A DNA stretch of 64,000 nt from Thalassotalea fonticola (lineage in GTDB: Bacteria > Pseudomonadota > Gammaproteobacteria > Enterobacterales > Alteromonadaceae): the NCBI RefSeq assembly GCF_032911225.1, contig NZ_CP136600.1, positions 1,488,001 through 1,552,000 on the forward strand. The letters are read 5' to 3'. The notes beneath the pieces are model-generated. The model was given only the letters and a program-made list of their open reading frames with translations. It had not been told where the DNA came from and did no database searches. The number at the start of each line of letters is the position of its first letter. Position 1 is the stretch's first letter. Positions 56,253-64,000 of this stretch are shown one piece after another. A program made the translations under genes and the position numbers.

Positions 56253-57938
56253 TTATTTAGTTTCATTGAGTGTTTCAGCTCTTAATGGTGATGTTTCAAC
56301 TAAATTTTTCTTTTTCCAGGCCTCTTCAGAAATTGGTTCAAAACGCCCTTTGTCTTCAACAGGAAATCGAATTGGCTGACCTGCATAGACATCTTTTTGT
56401 ACTTTAGAGTCTTTAACTACGATAGTGCCATTAACCAATACGTATGGGATCCCTGTTGATGGCAGGCCATTGCTACCAGATTTAAACGTTGCATGTTCAG
56501 TAACATTTTCGGCATCAATTAACACAATATCAGCCACCATGCCCTCTTGCATTCTGCCACGCTCTTGCATCGCTTTAAGCCCAGTGTCACCCATAAACTT
56601 CGCTGGCCAGTAGCTTAATTGACTTAAGGTGTGCATTAACGGTACACCTTCCTCTCGAGCAATTCTTAGCGTTACAGCATGCGTACCAGCCGCCCTTGGG
56701 TGGCCCGCGTAGTCCTCATAGGGATCATCCCAGTCAAGGAATTCGCCTTTACTATTCAAACCTGGCATACCATCACCAGCTACAATGAAGCCTTCAACTT
56801 TCGTCCATTCTGGTAACCACTTTTTACGTGGTGGGCTATAAGCAACTAACGTTCTACCAGGTTCATCTTTAACAAATTTTAAAAACTCTTCTTTGCTAAC
56901 AAATTTATCTAATTGAGGATCATAAATGGTTTCTTCATATTTAAAGTTCATTAGCTCTTGCCAAATAGGTGGCTGAACAATGGCTGCACCATAATTTCCA
57001 GACCCCGCTATCCATGGATAATACGTTGCCCAAACATTATAACCTTGCTGACGCGCTTGGCTCAGCAACTCTTGGGTTTCCCACCAACCAAAATCATTAT
57101 CGTGGTGAATTTCAAGTGGTGCATTTAACGCCATCGCATTAGCAATTATTTCTTTTGCGCCAATTGGCCCTTCAGTTGGCGGCGTTGCACTTGGATGAAA
57201 ACGATGATGTACCGCAGTTACTCGTCCATATTGCCCTGCTAGTTTTTGCGTGGTGTACATTTCATAACTTACAATTGCTTTACCAGCATAACCAATAAGC
57301 GAGCCAACTCCCAAAGCACCTTGGCGTAATTCCTCATCAAGAATTGCATGTACCTGATTTATTTGCTCATAGCTGGATTTATCATTTGCCCAGCCCTCGT
57401 GGCCATCTTTGCCAGATTCGCTTCTATGCTTGCTTAACGTATATGGCATTGAAATATCAGGACCAGAAAGATCCATCTCAGAATCGTGAATGCGCATACG
57501 TGCATATTCTTGTCCGGCTACTGCGCCAAAGTTAGCTTGAGTGGTTCCCTCTCGCTTAGCATACCATTCGGGAATATTTAACACGCCAACTTCAAAGTCC
57601 ATTTGAGTTGTAACGCCATCACGTAAATTAACTTTTATTCCCCAAGGATCTAAGCCATGTTGCTCGTAATCAATAAAACCAGCAGTAACGACGTGTCCGC
57701 TGGCATCAATAACTTCATCACCTGAAATGTCTCGTTCAGTAATCGCAATAATGCGACCATCTTTTATGCCTACGTTACGCACTCCATCAAAGTTAGTTTC
57801 AGGATCCATCACGCGGCCATTGTTAATTACCACATCATAGTTAATATTATCTGCATCTACAGTTGATACATCACTTTCGGTTTGGCTACAGGCTGTAATC
57901 GCGGCTAAAAAACCTAGCGTGACCAATGTGTTTTTCAT
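56253..57938 (-). CDS. D-aminoacylase/N-acyl-D-amino-acid deacylase-like lipoprotein
   Basis: 561 aa. The signal peptide ends in a lipobox (ITAC-S, Cys ~17), so it is lipid-anchored. Amidohydrolase superfamily: NGRVMDPETNFDGVRNVGIKDGRIIAI, a beta-sandwich opening typical of D-aminoacylases, VRDG-like LRDGVTTQMDFEVG (~110), HHDNDFGWWETQELL (~275), VAGDGMPGL (catalytic Asp region, ~390) and PAKFMGDTGLKAMQERGRMQEGMVADIVLID. The HxH motif is changed: FIDYEQHG instead of FIDxHxH. Probable action: release of D-amino acids from N-acyl forms; the substrate is inferred. Confidence 0.82.
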   Translation of the reverse strand: MKNTLVTLGFLAAITACSQTESDVSTVDADNINYDVVINNGRVMDPETNFDGVRNVGIKDGRIIAITERDISGDEVIDASGHVVTAGFIDYEQHGLDPWGIKVNLRDGVTTQMDFEVGVLNIPEWYAKREGTTQANFGAVAGQEYARMRIHDSEMDLSGPDISMPYTLSKHRSESGKDGHEGWANDKSSYEQINQVHAILDEELRQGALGVGSLIGYAGKAIVSYEMYTTQKLAGQYGRVTAVHHRFHPSATPPTEGPIGAKEIIANAMALNAPLEIHHDNDFGWWETQELLSQARQQGYNVWATYYPWIAGSGNYGAAIVQPPIWQELMNFKYEETIYDPQLDKFVSKEEFLKFVKDEPGRTLVAYSPPRKKWLPEWTKVEGFIVAGDGMPGLNSKGEFLDWDDPYEDYAGHPRAAGTHAVTLRIAREEGVPLMHTLSQLSYWPAKFMGDTGLKAMQERGRMQEGMVADIVLIDAENVTEHATFKSGSNGLPSTGIPYVLVNGTIVVKDSKVQKDVYAGQPIRFPVEDKGRFEPISEEAWKKKNLVETSPLRAETLNETK

Positions 57939-58063
57939 TTATTTCCCTCACAATCAATACGTTATAGAGACAAAAGCATTTGTCGTCATTTTAAATATAG
58001 TTGATGAATAACGAAGTGGTACTTAAAATTATCACTTTAAAAGCATGTAATATTTTTCGCAGT

Positions 58064-59329
58064 TTAAAACCGAGAAATGGAAAACGGTGATATATCAAAG
58101 CGAGTCGATTTTTTAAAAATAGTATCAGCTACTAAACGTCCGCAGGCTGCAGATGTTGTCCACCCTTGCGCCCCTTGACCAGTATTAATGAATAAGCCGT
58201 CGACTTTTGTTTTTCCTAAAATAGCCATACCATCACAGCTCATAGGCCTAAAACCGGCCCAAGGATTTAATTGGTCGCGATCCATGTTTTGAGCAAAATC
58301 GGGAAAAACAGATTCAACCAAGCCAATTAAATTATCAATACGGTCTTGCGATATTTCAGGGTCAAAACCAGCAAACTCGGCTGTACCAGCAACTCTAAGT
58401 GTATTACCTAGCGGGTTAATACCCGCGTGTAAATTCATATCGGCAATGAGGTGTTTAGGTTTGTTATCCCAACCATTCATAGGTATAGATAGGGAATAGC
58501 CTTTTGCCGGTTTTACTGGCACTTTAATGCCTAACGGCGCGAATAAGCTTGAGGCTTTTGCCCCGGTTGCGACAACAACCTTATCAGCTTGCATGCTTTG
58601 TCTATTTTTATTCATTTCTACATTAAACAACGTTGCCTGTTTGGTGATACTTGATACTGGCGAATTAAATAAAAACCTAACACCACGTTGTTTTAATACG
58701 TTCGTCATTTGCTGACAAAAAATATGTGAATTACCCGCTTCATCGCCACTAAAAAGTAACGAACCAGATAATTTATCTTTAATGGGATTCAATGAAAGCT
58801 CGACATTAATTGTTGCTTGAGCATCAAGCATTTTAAAATCAGCATTCCCCATTTCTTTGAATATTTCAGATAAGTGTAAATGTTCATCCAGTGAACGCTG
58901 ATCGCGGAAAATTTTTAACGTACCGTTTGACGAATGCCTATAATCAATTTTGGTATCTTGGCGAATTTGATCAAGTAGCTCTACTGAGTAATTAGCCAAT
59001 TTACCCGTTTGTTTATTGGCGTTTAAATAGTCATCCATGTTGGCGTACTTTAAAAAACGCAATCCCCAAATAGTTAAATCTGGTATTGCTTTTAAACGAA
59101 ATAACAAGGGAGAGTCTTTGCGGCCAAGGTATTTCAACATGACTTTTGCAATACCAGGAGCATTCCATGGATCGACAGCTGAAGGTGTAATACCACCACC
59201 GTTACCAAAACTACATTCCATAGCAGGCCCTGAAGCGGCATCAATAACGGTAACCTCAGCACCAAATTCATTTAAATAATAAGCAGTAGTGATACCTTGC
59301 ACCCCTGCGCCAATAACTACTATGTGCAT
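58064..59329 (-). CDS. D-amino-acid dehydrogenase (DadA-like FAD oxidoreductase)
   Basis: 421 aa DAO-superfamily flavoprotein. The FAD-binding GxGxxG is in HIVVIGAGVQGITTAYYLNEFG (residues 2-23). GGGITPSAVDPWNAPG (~44) and the C-terminal MSCDGMAILGKT (~375) and NTGQGAQGWTTSAACGRLVAD (~390) are the DadA signatures. It deaminates D-amino acids to 2-oxo acids with electrons to the respiratory chain. It lies upstream of the deacylase lipoprotein gene on the same strand (125-bp gap), so the two steps are probably consecutive in one pathway. Confidence 0.9.
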   Translation of the reverse strand: MHIVVIGAGVQGITTAYYLNEFGAEVTVIDAASGPAMECSFGNGGGITPSAVDPWNAPGIAKVMLKYLGRKDSPLLFRLKAIPDLTIWGLRFLKYANMDDYLNANKQTGKLANYSVELLDQIRQDTKIDYRHSSNGTLKIFRDQRSLDEHLHLSEIFKEMGNADFKMLDAQATINVELSLNPIKDKLSGSLLFSGDEAGNSHIFCQQMTNVLKQRGVRFLFNSPVSSITKQATLFNVEMNKNRQSMQADKVVVATGAKASSLFAPLGIKVPVKPAKGYSLSIPMNGWDNKPKHLIADMNLHAGINPLGNTLRVAGTAEFAGFDPEISQDRIDNLIGLVESVFPDFAQNMDRDQLNPWAGFRPMSCDGMAILGKTKVDGLFINTGQGAQGWTTSAACGRLVADTIFKKSTRFDISPFSISRF

Positions 59330-59383
59330 AAAATACTCTTGTATGGATTTTTACTTAACGATAAAGATGAATTCAAACAAAAT

Positions 59384-59410
59384 TAAAAAGGCAGGAACGG
59401 CCTACCTTCT
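59384..59410 (-). terminator. Terminator after TonB receptor 2
   Basis: On the minus strand AAGGTAGG, loop CCGTT, CCTGCCTTTTTAATTTT (one T-G pair), about 50 bp beyond the receptor stop. Confidence 0.7.
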
Positions 59411-59457
59411 TAACTAGTTCTTTACATTATAGAGAACACTAAACTCTCTTACCCTGA

Positions 59458-61878
59458 CTACCCCTCAAAGTTATAGGTGAATTGAACATTAACCGTACGA
59501 CCAGGTTTAAATGTTGCAATGTTTGTGCCTAAGAATGGTTGGTAACTGCCTAAAGTAATTTCATCATTTAAGTTTTTACCGAGTATATTTACCGACCAAA
59601 TATCATCGGCTGATTTAATACCAACACGTGCGTTCACTTTTTCAAAAGACTCTTGTAAACCCACTTCATCTAGTGATGACTCTGTATAGAACTCATCGCT
59701 AAACTGCACTGATGCGCCTGCAGTAAGTACTAAACTGTCAGTAATCGGCGCTTCAATATCAGCATAGACCTTGCCTGAATACTCTGGAGAAAACGGCATA
59801 GGTTGGTCAGTTTTATCTGAAGAATTACATTCACCGCCGGCATAAATAGCATCAAGGGTTTCACGTAGATTACAGCTACCATTCTTATAATCAGTATACT
59901 CTGCATCAAGATAAGCAAAAGAACCGCCTAGCATTAACCAATCATTAAGCATCCAGCGAGCTTCAATTTCAATACCTTGTGATAAGGACTCACCAGCGTT
60001 GGTAATTGTTGAAGCAGCCGTAATTGGGTCAAAGGTATTTACTTGCAAATTATCGTACTCAGTTCTAAATAGCGCAATATTTAAATCGGCATCACCATCA
60101 AGCAATGACATCTTTGAACCGAACTCAAAGCCTAATGCTTCTTCATCATCATACTCAAACTGTTCCGGAGTAATATTTACCGAAGCCGCAAAGCCACCAC
60201 TTTTAGCACTTGTACCCGCTTTAGCATACATCATGATGTCATCATTCAAATCAAACTGATACATAACTTCTGGCATGAAATTTTCTGATGTTCTATCATC
60301 TTTAACTGGATTGGTTGCGGTGAATGCAACTCCGCCTCCAAGTGGCATATCAGTCCACACCACTTCACCATTACCGCTGTCGAAACCAAACTGATTGCTG
60401 ACAGTGCGATTATGTTCTTTATCTTCGGTGATGTAGCGGGCACCAAAAATTAAACGAGAACTGTCGGTAATTTTCCATGTCGCATTTGCAAATACAGAGA
60501 AAGCGTCTGTTTCTTGTTCAAATGATGCTTCTACCCAGTCATATCCAGGAGGAATAATTGTAGGATCGCCTAAGTATATTGCGCTTAGTACCGGATACAC
60601 TTCTGTTAAGTTAACGATGTTAGAATTTTGGTTTTCTAAATCTGATGACTGGAAATATGCGCCAACAATATAACTAAAGTCGTCATTTACTGGAGATGCT
60701 AAGCGTAACTCGAAAGAGTTCTGTTCATAGGCTTCATGTAAAATATTATCAATGCCACCAGTGTTCGGTGTAGGCGCCATGCCTAGCAATGCCGGAATGA
60801 TATTATATGAATTACTATCAAGATCTAACGCATGAATAAAATCAAAGTCTGAGTAACCAATATTTGCAGTTAAGGTGTAATCATTAATATCGTAGGAAAT
60901 TTCTACCGCTACATTCGTTGACTCTTGCTCTAAACCGGCAGATGAGCGTGTATCAGTCAATGTCGAGGTGTTACCAATAGCACTTGAGTCAAAAAGATCT
61001 AACATTGACGCATCATAATTTTCATCAAAACTAAATTCACCACGATCTATTACATAGCCTAAATCGTCTTTTATCGTGGTGAAGGTATTTTGCAGGTTAC
61101 CATCAACCTCATATTGGGCATTTTCTATTTTAGCCGTGACGATAAAATCTTCGCTTGCATTCCAAACCCCAGAAAGGCGAACCAGTGTTTCATCTTTTTC
61201 ACCAATAGTTGAACCGTCATAGGTATTTTCACCAAATCCATCTGATGTTTTTTGTTGTACAGCTAAACGTAAACCTAATGTATCGGTCACGCCACCACCA
61301 GCAGCAACGCTAACAACAGTATCTTCATACTCGGTTTCATGATCAACAGAAACACTCGCATTAAAATCATCGTCTGCAGTATTTTTCTTAGATACAACAC
61401 TAATTGCACCAGCAGTTGAGTTCAAACCAAACAACACAGCTTGAGTACCGCGAAGTACCTCGACACGTTCAGTGTCTAGAAATGGCGCACGATATTGACG
61501 TGAACGAGGCATATAAATGCCATCGATAAACATACTTACCGATTGCTCTAATGAACGCTCAGTACCTGCTCCCATACCACGAATCGACACTTGCGTAGTA
61601 CCTAAGGTTTCAGAAATCATTAAATTTGGAATAGACCCTGAAAGCTCGCCTAAATCTTCAATAGACTCGGCTTGTAATTGGTCACCAGAAATAGCCTGGA
61701 TAGACATTGGAATATCATTAATCGATTGTGTACGTTTTGTTGAAGTAACGGTAATATGCTCTAACTTACCCTCATCAATTTGTGCAGTAGTTTCAGCTGC
61801 ATTAGCCGAATAACTTAAAGCTACTGTGAATGACACAGCCCCTAAACAACGTGTAATTGCATTTAACTTAAGTTTCAT
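59458..61878 (-). CDS. TonB-dependent outer-membrane receptor 2
   Basis: 806 aa with signal peptide (AVSFTVALSYSANAAE). LEHITVTSTKRTQSINDIPMSI opens the plug; VSIRGMGAGTERSLEQSV, FIDGIYMPRSRQY and VEVLRGTQAVLFGLNSTAG follow, almost word for word those of receptor 1. The barrel ends PGRTVNVQFTYNF. GGTGAG lies just before the ATG. It is divergent from the AraC gene at 62243 and upstream of dadA, so its ligand is probably the substrate of this locus. Confidence 0.93.
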   Translation of the reverse strand: MKLKLNAITRCLGAVSFTVALSYSANAAETTAQIDEGKLEHITVTSTKRTQSINDIPMSIQAISGDQLQAESIEDLGELSGSIPNLMISETLGTTQVSIRGMGAGTERSLEQSVSMFIDGIYMPRSRQYRAPFLDTERVEVLRGTQAVLFGLNSTAGAISVVSKKNTADDDFNASVSVDHETEYEDTVVSVAAGGGVTDTLGLRLAVQQKTSDGFGENTYDGSTIGEKDETLVRLSGVWNASEDFIVTAKIENAQYEVDGNLQNTFTTIKDDLGYVIDRGEFSFDENYDASMLDLFDSSAIGNTSTLTDTRSSAGLEQESTNVAVEISYDINDYTLTANIGYSDFDFIHALDLDSNSYNIIPALLGMAPTPNTGGIDNILHEAYEQNSFELRLASPVNDDFSYIVGAYFQSSDLENQNSNIVNLTEVYPVLSAIYLGDPTIIPPGYDWVEASFEQETDAFSVFANATWKITDSSRLIFGARYITEDKEHNRTVSNQFGFDSGNGEVVWTDMPLGGGVAFTATNPVKDDRTSENFMPEVMYQFDLNDDIMMYAKAGTSAKSGGFAASVNITPEQFEYDDEEALGFEFGSKMSLLDGDADLNIALFRTEYDNLQVNTFDPITAASTITNAGESLSQGIEIEARWMLNDWLMLGGSFAYLDAEYTDYKNGSCNLRETLDAIYAGGECNSSDKTDQPMPFSPEYSGKVYADIEAPITDSLVLTAGASVQFSDEFYTESSLDEVGLQESFEKVNARVGIKSADDIWSVNILGKNLNDEITLGSYQPFLGTNIATFKPGRTVNVQFTYNFEG

Positions 61879-62242
61879 TTCTCACCCTTGTGTATGGTTT
61901 AGTTATTATTATTTTTGTTTTTAATTGGACGTTCTAAAACTAAATCATTACTACACAATTCATAGTAGCATATTTAGCAGACACAACATTTTTAACTGCC
62001 ACAATTGCAAAGTCATGAGCCAAACTCACAAACTTAACTAATAAAAATAAAGACACAAAGCAAAAAGAAATAGAAATAAGCACAAACTAATGAGTTAAAC
62101 TTATTATCTTGATAATTGCGGAAAGTGGTTATCAATTAAATAGCTATTGGTTTAGCTTTTTATATTTATTTTCTTACTAATTTGGTAGGATTTGAATAAT
62201 AAAAACATCCTTTATATATTTTGAATAGATAACTATTTACCA
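61879..62242. other. Divergent TonB receptor 2 / AraC intergenic region
   Basis: Very AT-rich 364 bp that must carry both promoters. I see no repeat family member, RNA or open frame; only a weak inverted pair CTAC/GTAG around 61950. Confidence 0.4.
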
Positions 62243-63250
62243 ATGCTAAATAAAAACTTCACTACATATCATGGCAATATTATTTCTCTATTCGAGATAT
62301 TAAAATCCTACAATGTTGATGTTAAACAACTCGCAAATGAATTGAATATAGATATTTCAAAACTGCGCAGTAAAAATATCCGCATGCAAGCGGAGCAATT
62401 TGATCAACTTATTTCCTTAGCACTAGAAAAAACTGACGATGCAATGTTTCCTATTAACTTTGCTAATTATGTACACCCTACCACCTATCACGCATTGGGT
62501 ATGTCGCTGTTAAGTAGCAGCACTTTGCGATCCTTTTGGCTACGTCTTTCTCGTTTTTTTTCATTAATGACCACAATTAAAACTGTTGAACTGCATCTTG
62601 ATGCAAAACCGGCGTTCATAGAATTTAAACCTTTAGTTGTTCATCCTTCGACAACATTACATTTTCACTCAGCGGTTACGGTTGCAGTGTTAATCAAAAT
62701 GATCAGACAAATGTATCAGCCTAATTATTCACCAGTTAAAATTTCTTTAGTCGGTTCAGTTGCACTTGAGACTCTGGCACTTTATGAAAATCACTTTGGT
62801 TGTGAGGTAACTGTAGATGCACAAAGCACAATGATTTTTGTAGATAATAAAGAGTTGGACTTTAATTTACCTGCTGCCAATACAGATCTTACCCGCCAGT
62901 TAGATTTACTGGTGGTAAAGTATTTAGAAACCATAGAAAAAAACAGTTTAGCCACTAAAGTCGAAGAACTGCTGATCGCCTTATTACCTTCGGGGGAGTT
63001 CGATCGAGAAAAAATAGCACAAGAGCTGCACATGAGCCCGAGAACATTTCACGATAAGTTAAAAAAAGAACAGACCTCTTATCAACAAATTTTAGATGAG
63101 ACTCGCCAGCAACTAGCCGATAAATACCTAAAGGAAATGGACATTCCATTTAGTGAATTAACTTACTTACTTGGATTTGCAGACTCCAGCAGTTTTTCTC
63201 GTGCTTTTAAGCGCTGGCATGGTGTGCCGCCTAGTCAGTATGAGGTTTAA
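62243..63250 (+). CDS. AraC-family regulator (OruR/PF12625 type) of the D-amino-acid locus
   Basis: 335 aa: N-terminal sensor domain (LFEILKSYNVDVKQLANELNIDISKL; NFANYVHPTTYHALGMSLLSS) and a C-terminal AraC HTH pair (REKIAQELHMSPRTFHDKL; FSELTYLLGFADSSSFSRAFKRWHGVPPSQY). Divergent from TonB receptor 2, which it likely activates in response to a locus substrate. Same architecture as the regulator at 37594. Confidence 0.88.
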   Translation: MLNKNFTTYHGNIISLFEILKSYNVDVKQLANELNIDISKLRSKNIRMQAEQFDQLISLALEKTDDAMFPINFANYVHPTTYHALGMSLLSSSTLRSFWLRLSRFFSLMTTIKTVELHLDAKPAFIEFKPLVVHPSTTLHFHSAVTVAVLIKMIRQMYQPNYSPVKISLVGSVALETLALYENHFGCEVTVDAQSTMIFVDNKELDFNLPAANTDLTRQLDLLVVKYLETIEKNSLATKVEELLIALLPSGEFDREKIAQELHMSPRTFHDKLKKEQTSYQQILDETRQQLADKYLKEMDIPFSELTYLLGFADSSSFSRAFKRWHGVPPSQYEV

Positions 63251-63692
63251 AGAAGTAGTAACACTTACCTATCACCACTTGCTGAACTCGTTTCAGCATC
63301 TCAATGGTCTACTATAGATCCTGAAATAAATTCAGGAAATGAAAATGCTTTCCCAAAATTTATGGTAATGAATTAACAAAGTTGTGATGCTGATGAATAC
63401 ACAATGATGCTAAAAAGGCGAAATGGGCCAACTTTATAAACTTCCTGTTCAGTTGGCATTCCTTCATCCCTGAAGTAAAAAAGGCCCCCAAATCCAATAA
63501 GGGGGCCTTTCAATTACATAAGTATATCCAAATCGAAACAGCGAGTGCTGCTTGAGGTGAAAGCCTGGTTCCCACCAGTTATAAATAACTTTACTTGAAA
63601 ACCTTACTTATGTAATTAGCAAAAATGGCAATATTCAGTTCTTTTTTTGCATATATTGCATAGACGCAAAAATTAACCGTGTTATCGGTGAT
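63251..63692. other. Intergenic with dispersed repeats and terminator
   Basis: Carries GCTGAACTCGTTTCAGC (63281-63297), CCTGAAATAAATTCAGG (63320-63336), a GGCATTCCTTCATCCCTGAAGTAA unit at ~63456 like those at 26.9 and 30.4 kb, and the terminator at 63477-63512. No gene is seen. Confidence 0.65.
63477..63512 (-). terminator. Intrinsic terminator
   Basis: On the minus strand AAAGGCCCCC, 11-nt loop, GGGGGCCTTTTTTT. It lies about 180 bp beyond the CoA-transferase stop and probably ends that transcript. Confidence 0.85.
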
Positions 63693-64000
63693 TTACTTAA
63701 CGGTACCTTGGTTAAACATATCGGTAATTTCAGCTTCTGGTAAACCTAACTCAAGCAAAATATCTTTACTGTTAGCACCTCTGTCGACAATGTCACCTTT
63801 GTCATTTGAAGGGGTTTGTTCAAACCTTGGCGCTGCTGAGGCTTGTAACATGCCATCTTTTTCAAAATAATAACCACGAGCTTCGTTATGGGCATGTTTT
63901 GCCGCATCTTCAGGTGATAACACTGGCGCATAACACGCATCTAAGCCATCGAACACCTGGTTCCAATGCTCTTGTGTATTGTTAGCTATTATTGCTGCCA
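63693..64000 (-). CDS. CaiB/BaiF CoA-transferase (C-terminal part)
   Basis: Only the last ~102 residues are inside the window; the reading frame is open to the right edge. WNQVFDGLDACYAPVLSPEDAAKHAHNEARGYYF is the hallmark C-terminal region of family III CoA transferases/alpha-methylacyl-CoA racemases, followed by APRFEQTPS and ILLELGLPEAEITDMFNQGTV. It acts on acyl-CoA esters; a racemase of branched acyl-CoA is the likeliest identity. Confidence 0.85.
   Translation of the reverse strand, partial: AAIIANNTQEHWNQVFDGLDACYAPVLSPEDAAKHAHNEARGYYFEKDGMLQASAAPRFEQTPSNDKGDIVDRGANSKDILLELGLPEAEITDMFNQGTVK

Overview
The window is AT-rich (only a few short stretches look GC-rich), gene-dense DNA from a marine gammaproteobacterium, most probably Alteromonadales and close to Colwelliaceae (Colwellia/Thalassotalea type). 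This placement is inferred from gene content and order: lolCDE divergent from mfd-csiV, fadR divergent from nhaB-dsbB, psrA-nagZ, a Na+/H+ antiporter, TonB-dependent receptors and many secreted or periplasmic peptidases. No database search was possible, so product names rest on motifs and remembered family features.

Layout. 1-3 kb: lipoprotein-release ABC transporter lolCDE (lolE cut by the left edge). 3-9 kb: mfd, csiV-like, a DUF1244 gene and a cysteine hydrolase. 9-13 kb: a non-coding stretch holding a MITE-like element, a DUF2306 membrane protein, rsuA, an orphan ParA/ribbon-helix-helix pair and a PilZ protein. 13-19.9 kb: gamma-carbonic anhydrase, a TolB-like propeller, and a run of minus-strand housekeeping genes (DTW/TapT, YcgN, lytic transglycosylase, YcgL, RNase D, ATP-grasp). 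20-26.4 kb: small unknowns, M1 aminopeptidase, RNase T, 2-Cys peroxiredoxin and Grx4. 26.4-33.7 kb: a second MITE copy, fadR/nhaB/dsbB, a dicarboxylate transporter and nagZ-psrA; candidate operators for both fatty-acid regulators are visible. 34-45.6 kb: M2 dipeptidyl carboxypeptidase, hpf/raiA, an AraC/amidohydrolase pair, a beta-barrel gene interrupted by an amber codon, a DEAD-box helicase, gltX and a ferredoxin. 46-46.9 kb: four identical tRNA-Val(UAC) genes behind one near-consensus promoter, followed by two 140-bp tandem modules carrying decayed tRNA-Val halves.

48-63.3 kb is the main accessory region. It encodes a secreted CocE/NonD hydrolase, two closely similar TonB-dependent receptors, an M19 dipeptidase-like protein, a lipoprotein of the D-aminoacylase superfamily, a DadA-like D-amino-acid dehydrogenase, and three regulators (TetR, Crp/Fnr, AraC). 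I read it as a scavenging locus for N-acylated or D-amino-acid-containing peptides: receptor uptake, hydrolysis in the periplasm, then oxidative deamination. Both metal hydrolases lack part of the canonical N-terminal metal-binding motif. The window ends in the 3' part of a CaiB/BaiF CoA-transferase gene.

No CRISPR array, integrase, transposase, prophage or rRNA gene was seen. Intergenic spaces carry several dispersed short-repeat families (CTGAAACAAGTTCAG-type palindromes, a roughly 85-bp unit at 26.8 and 30.5 kb, and the 265-bp MITE-like pair).
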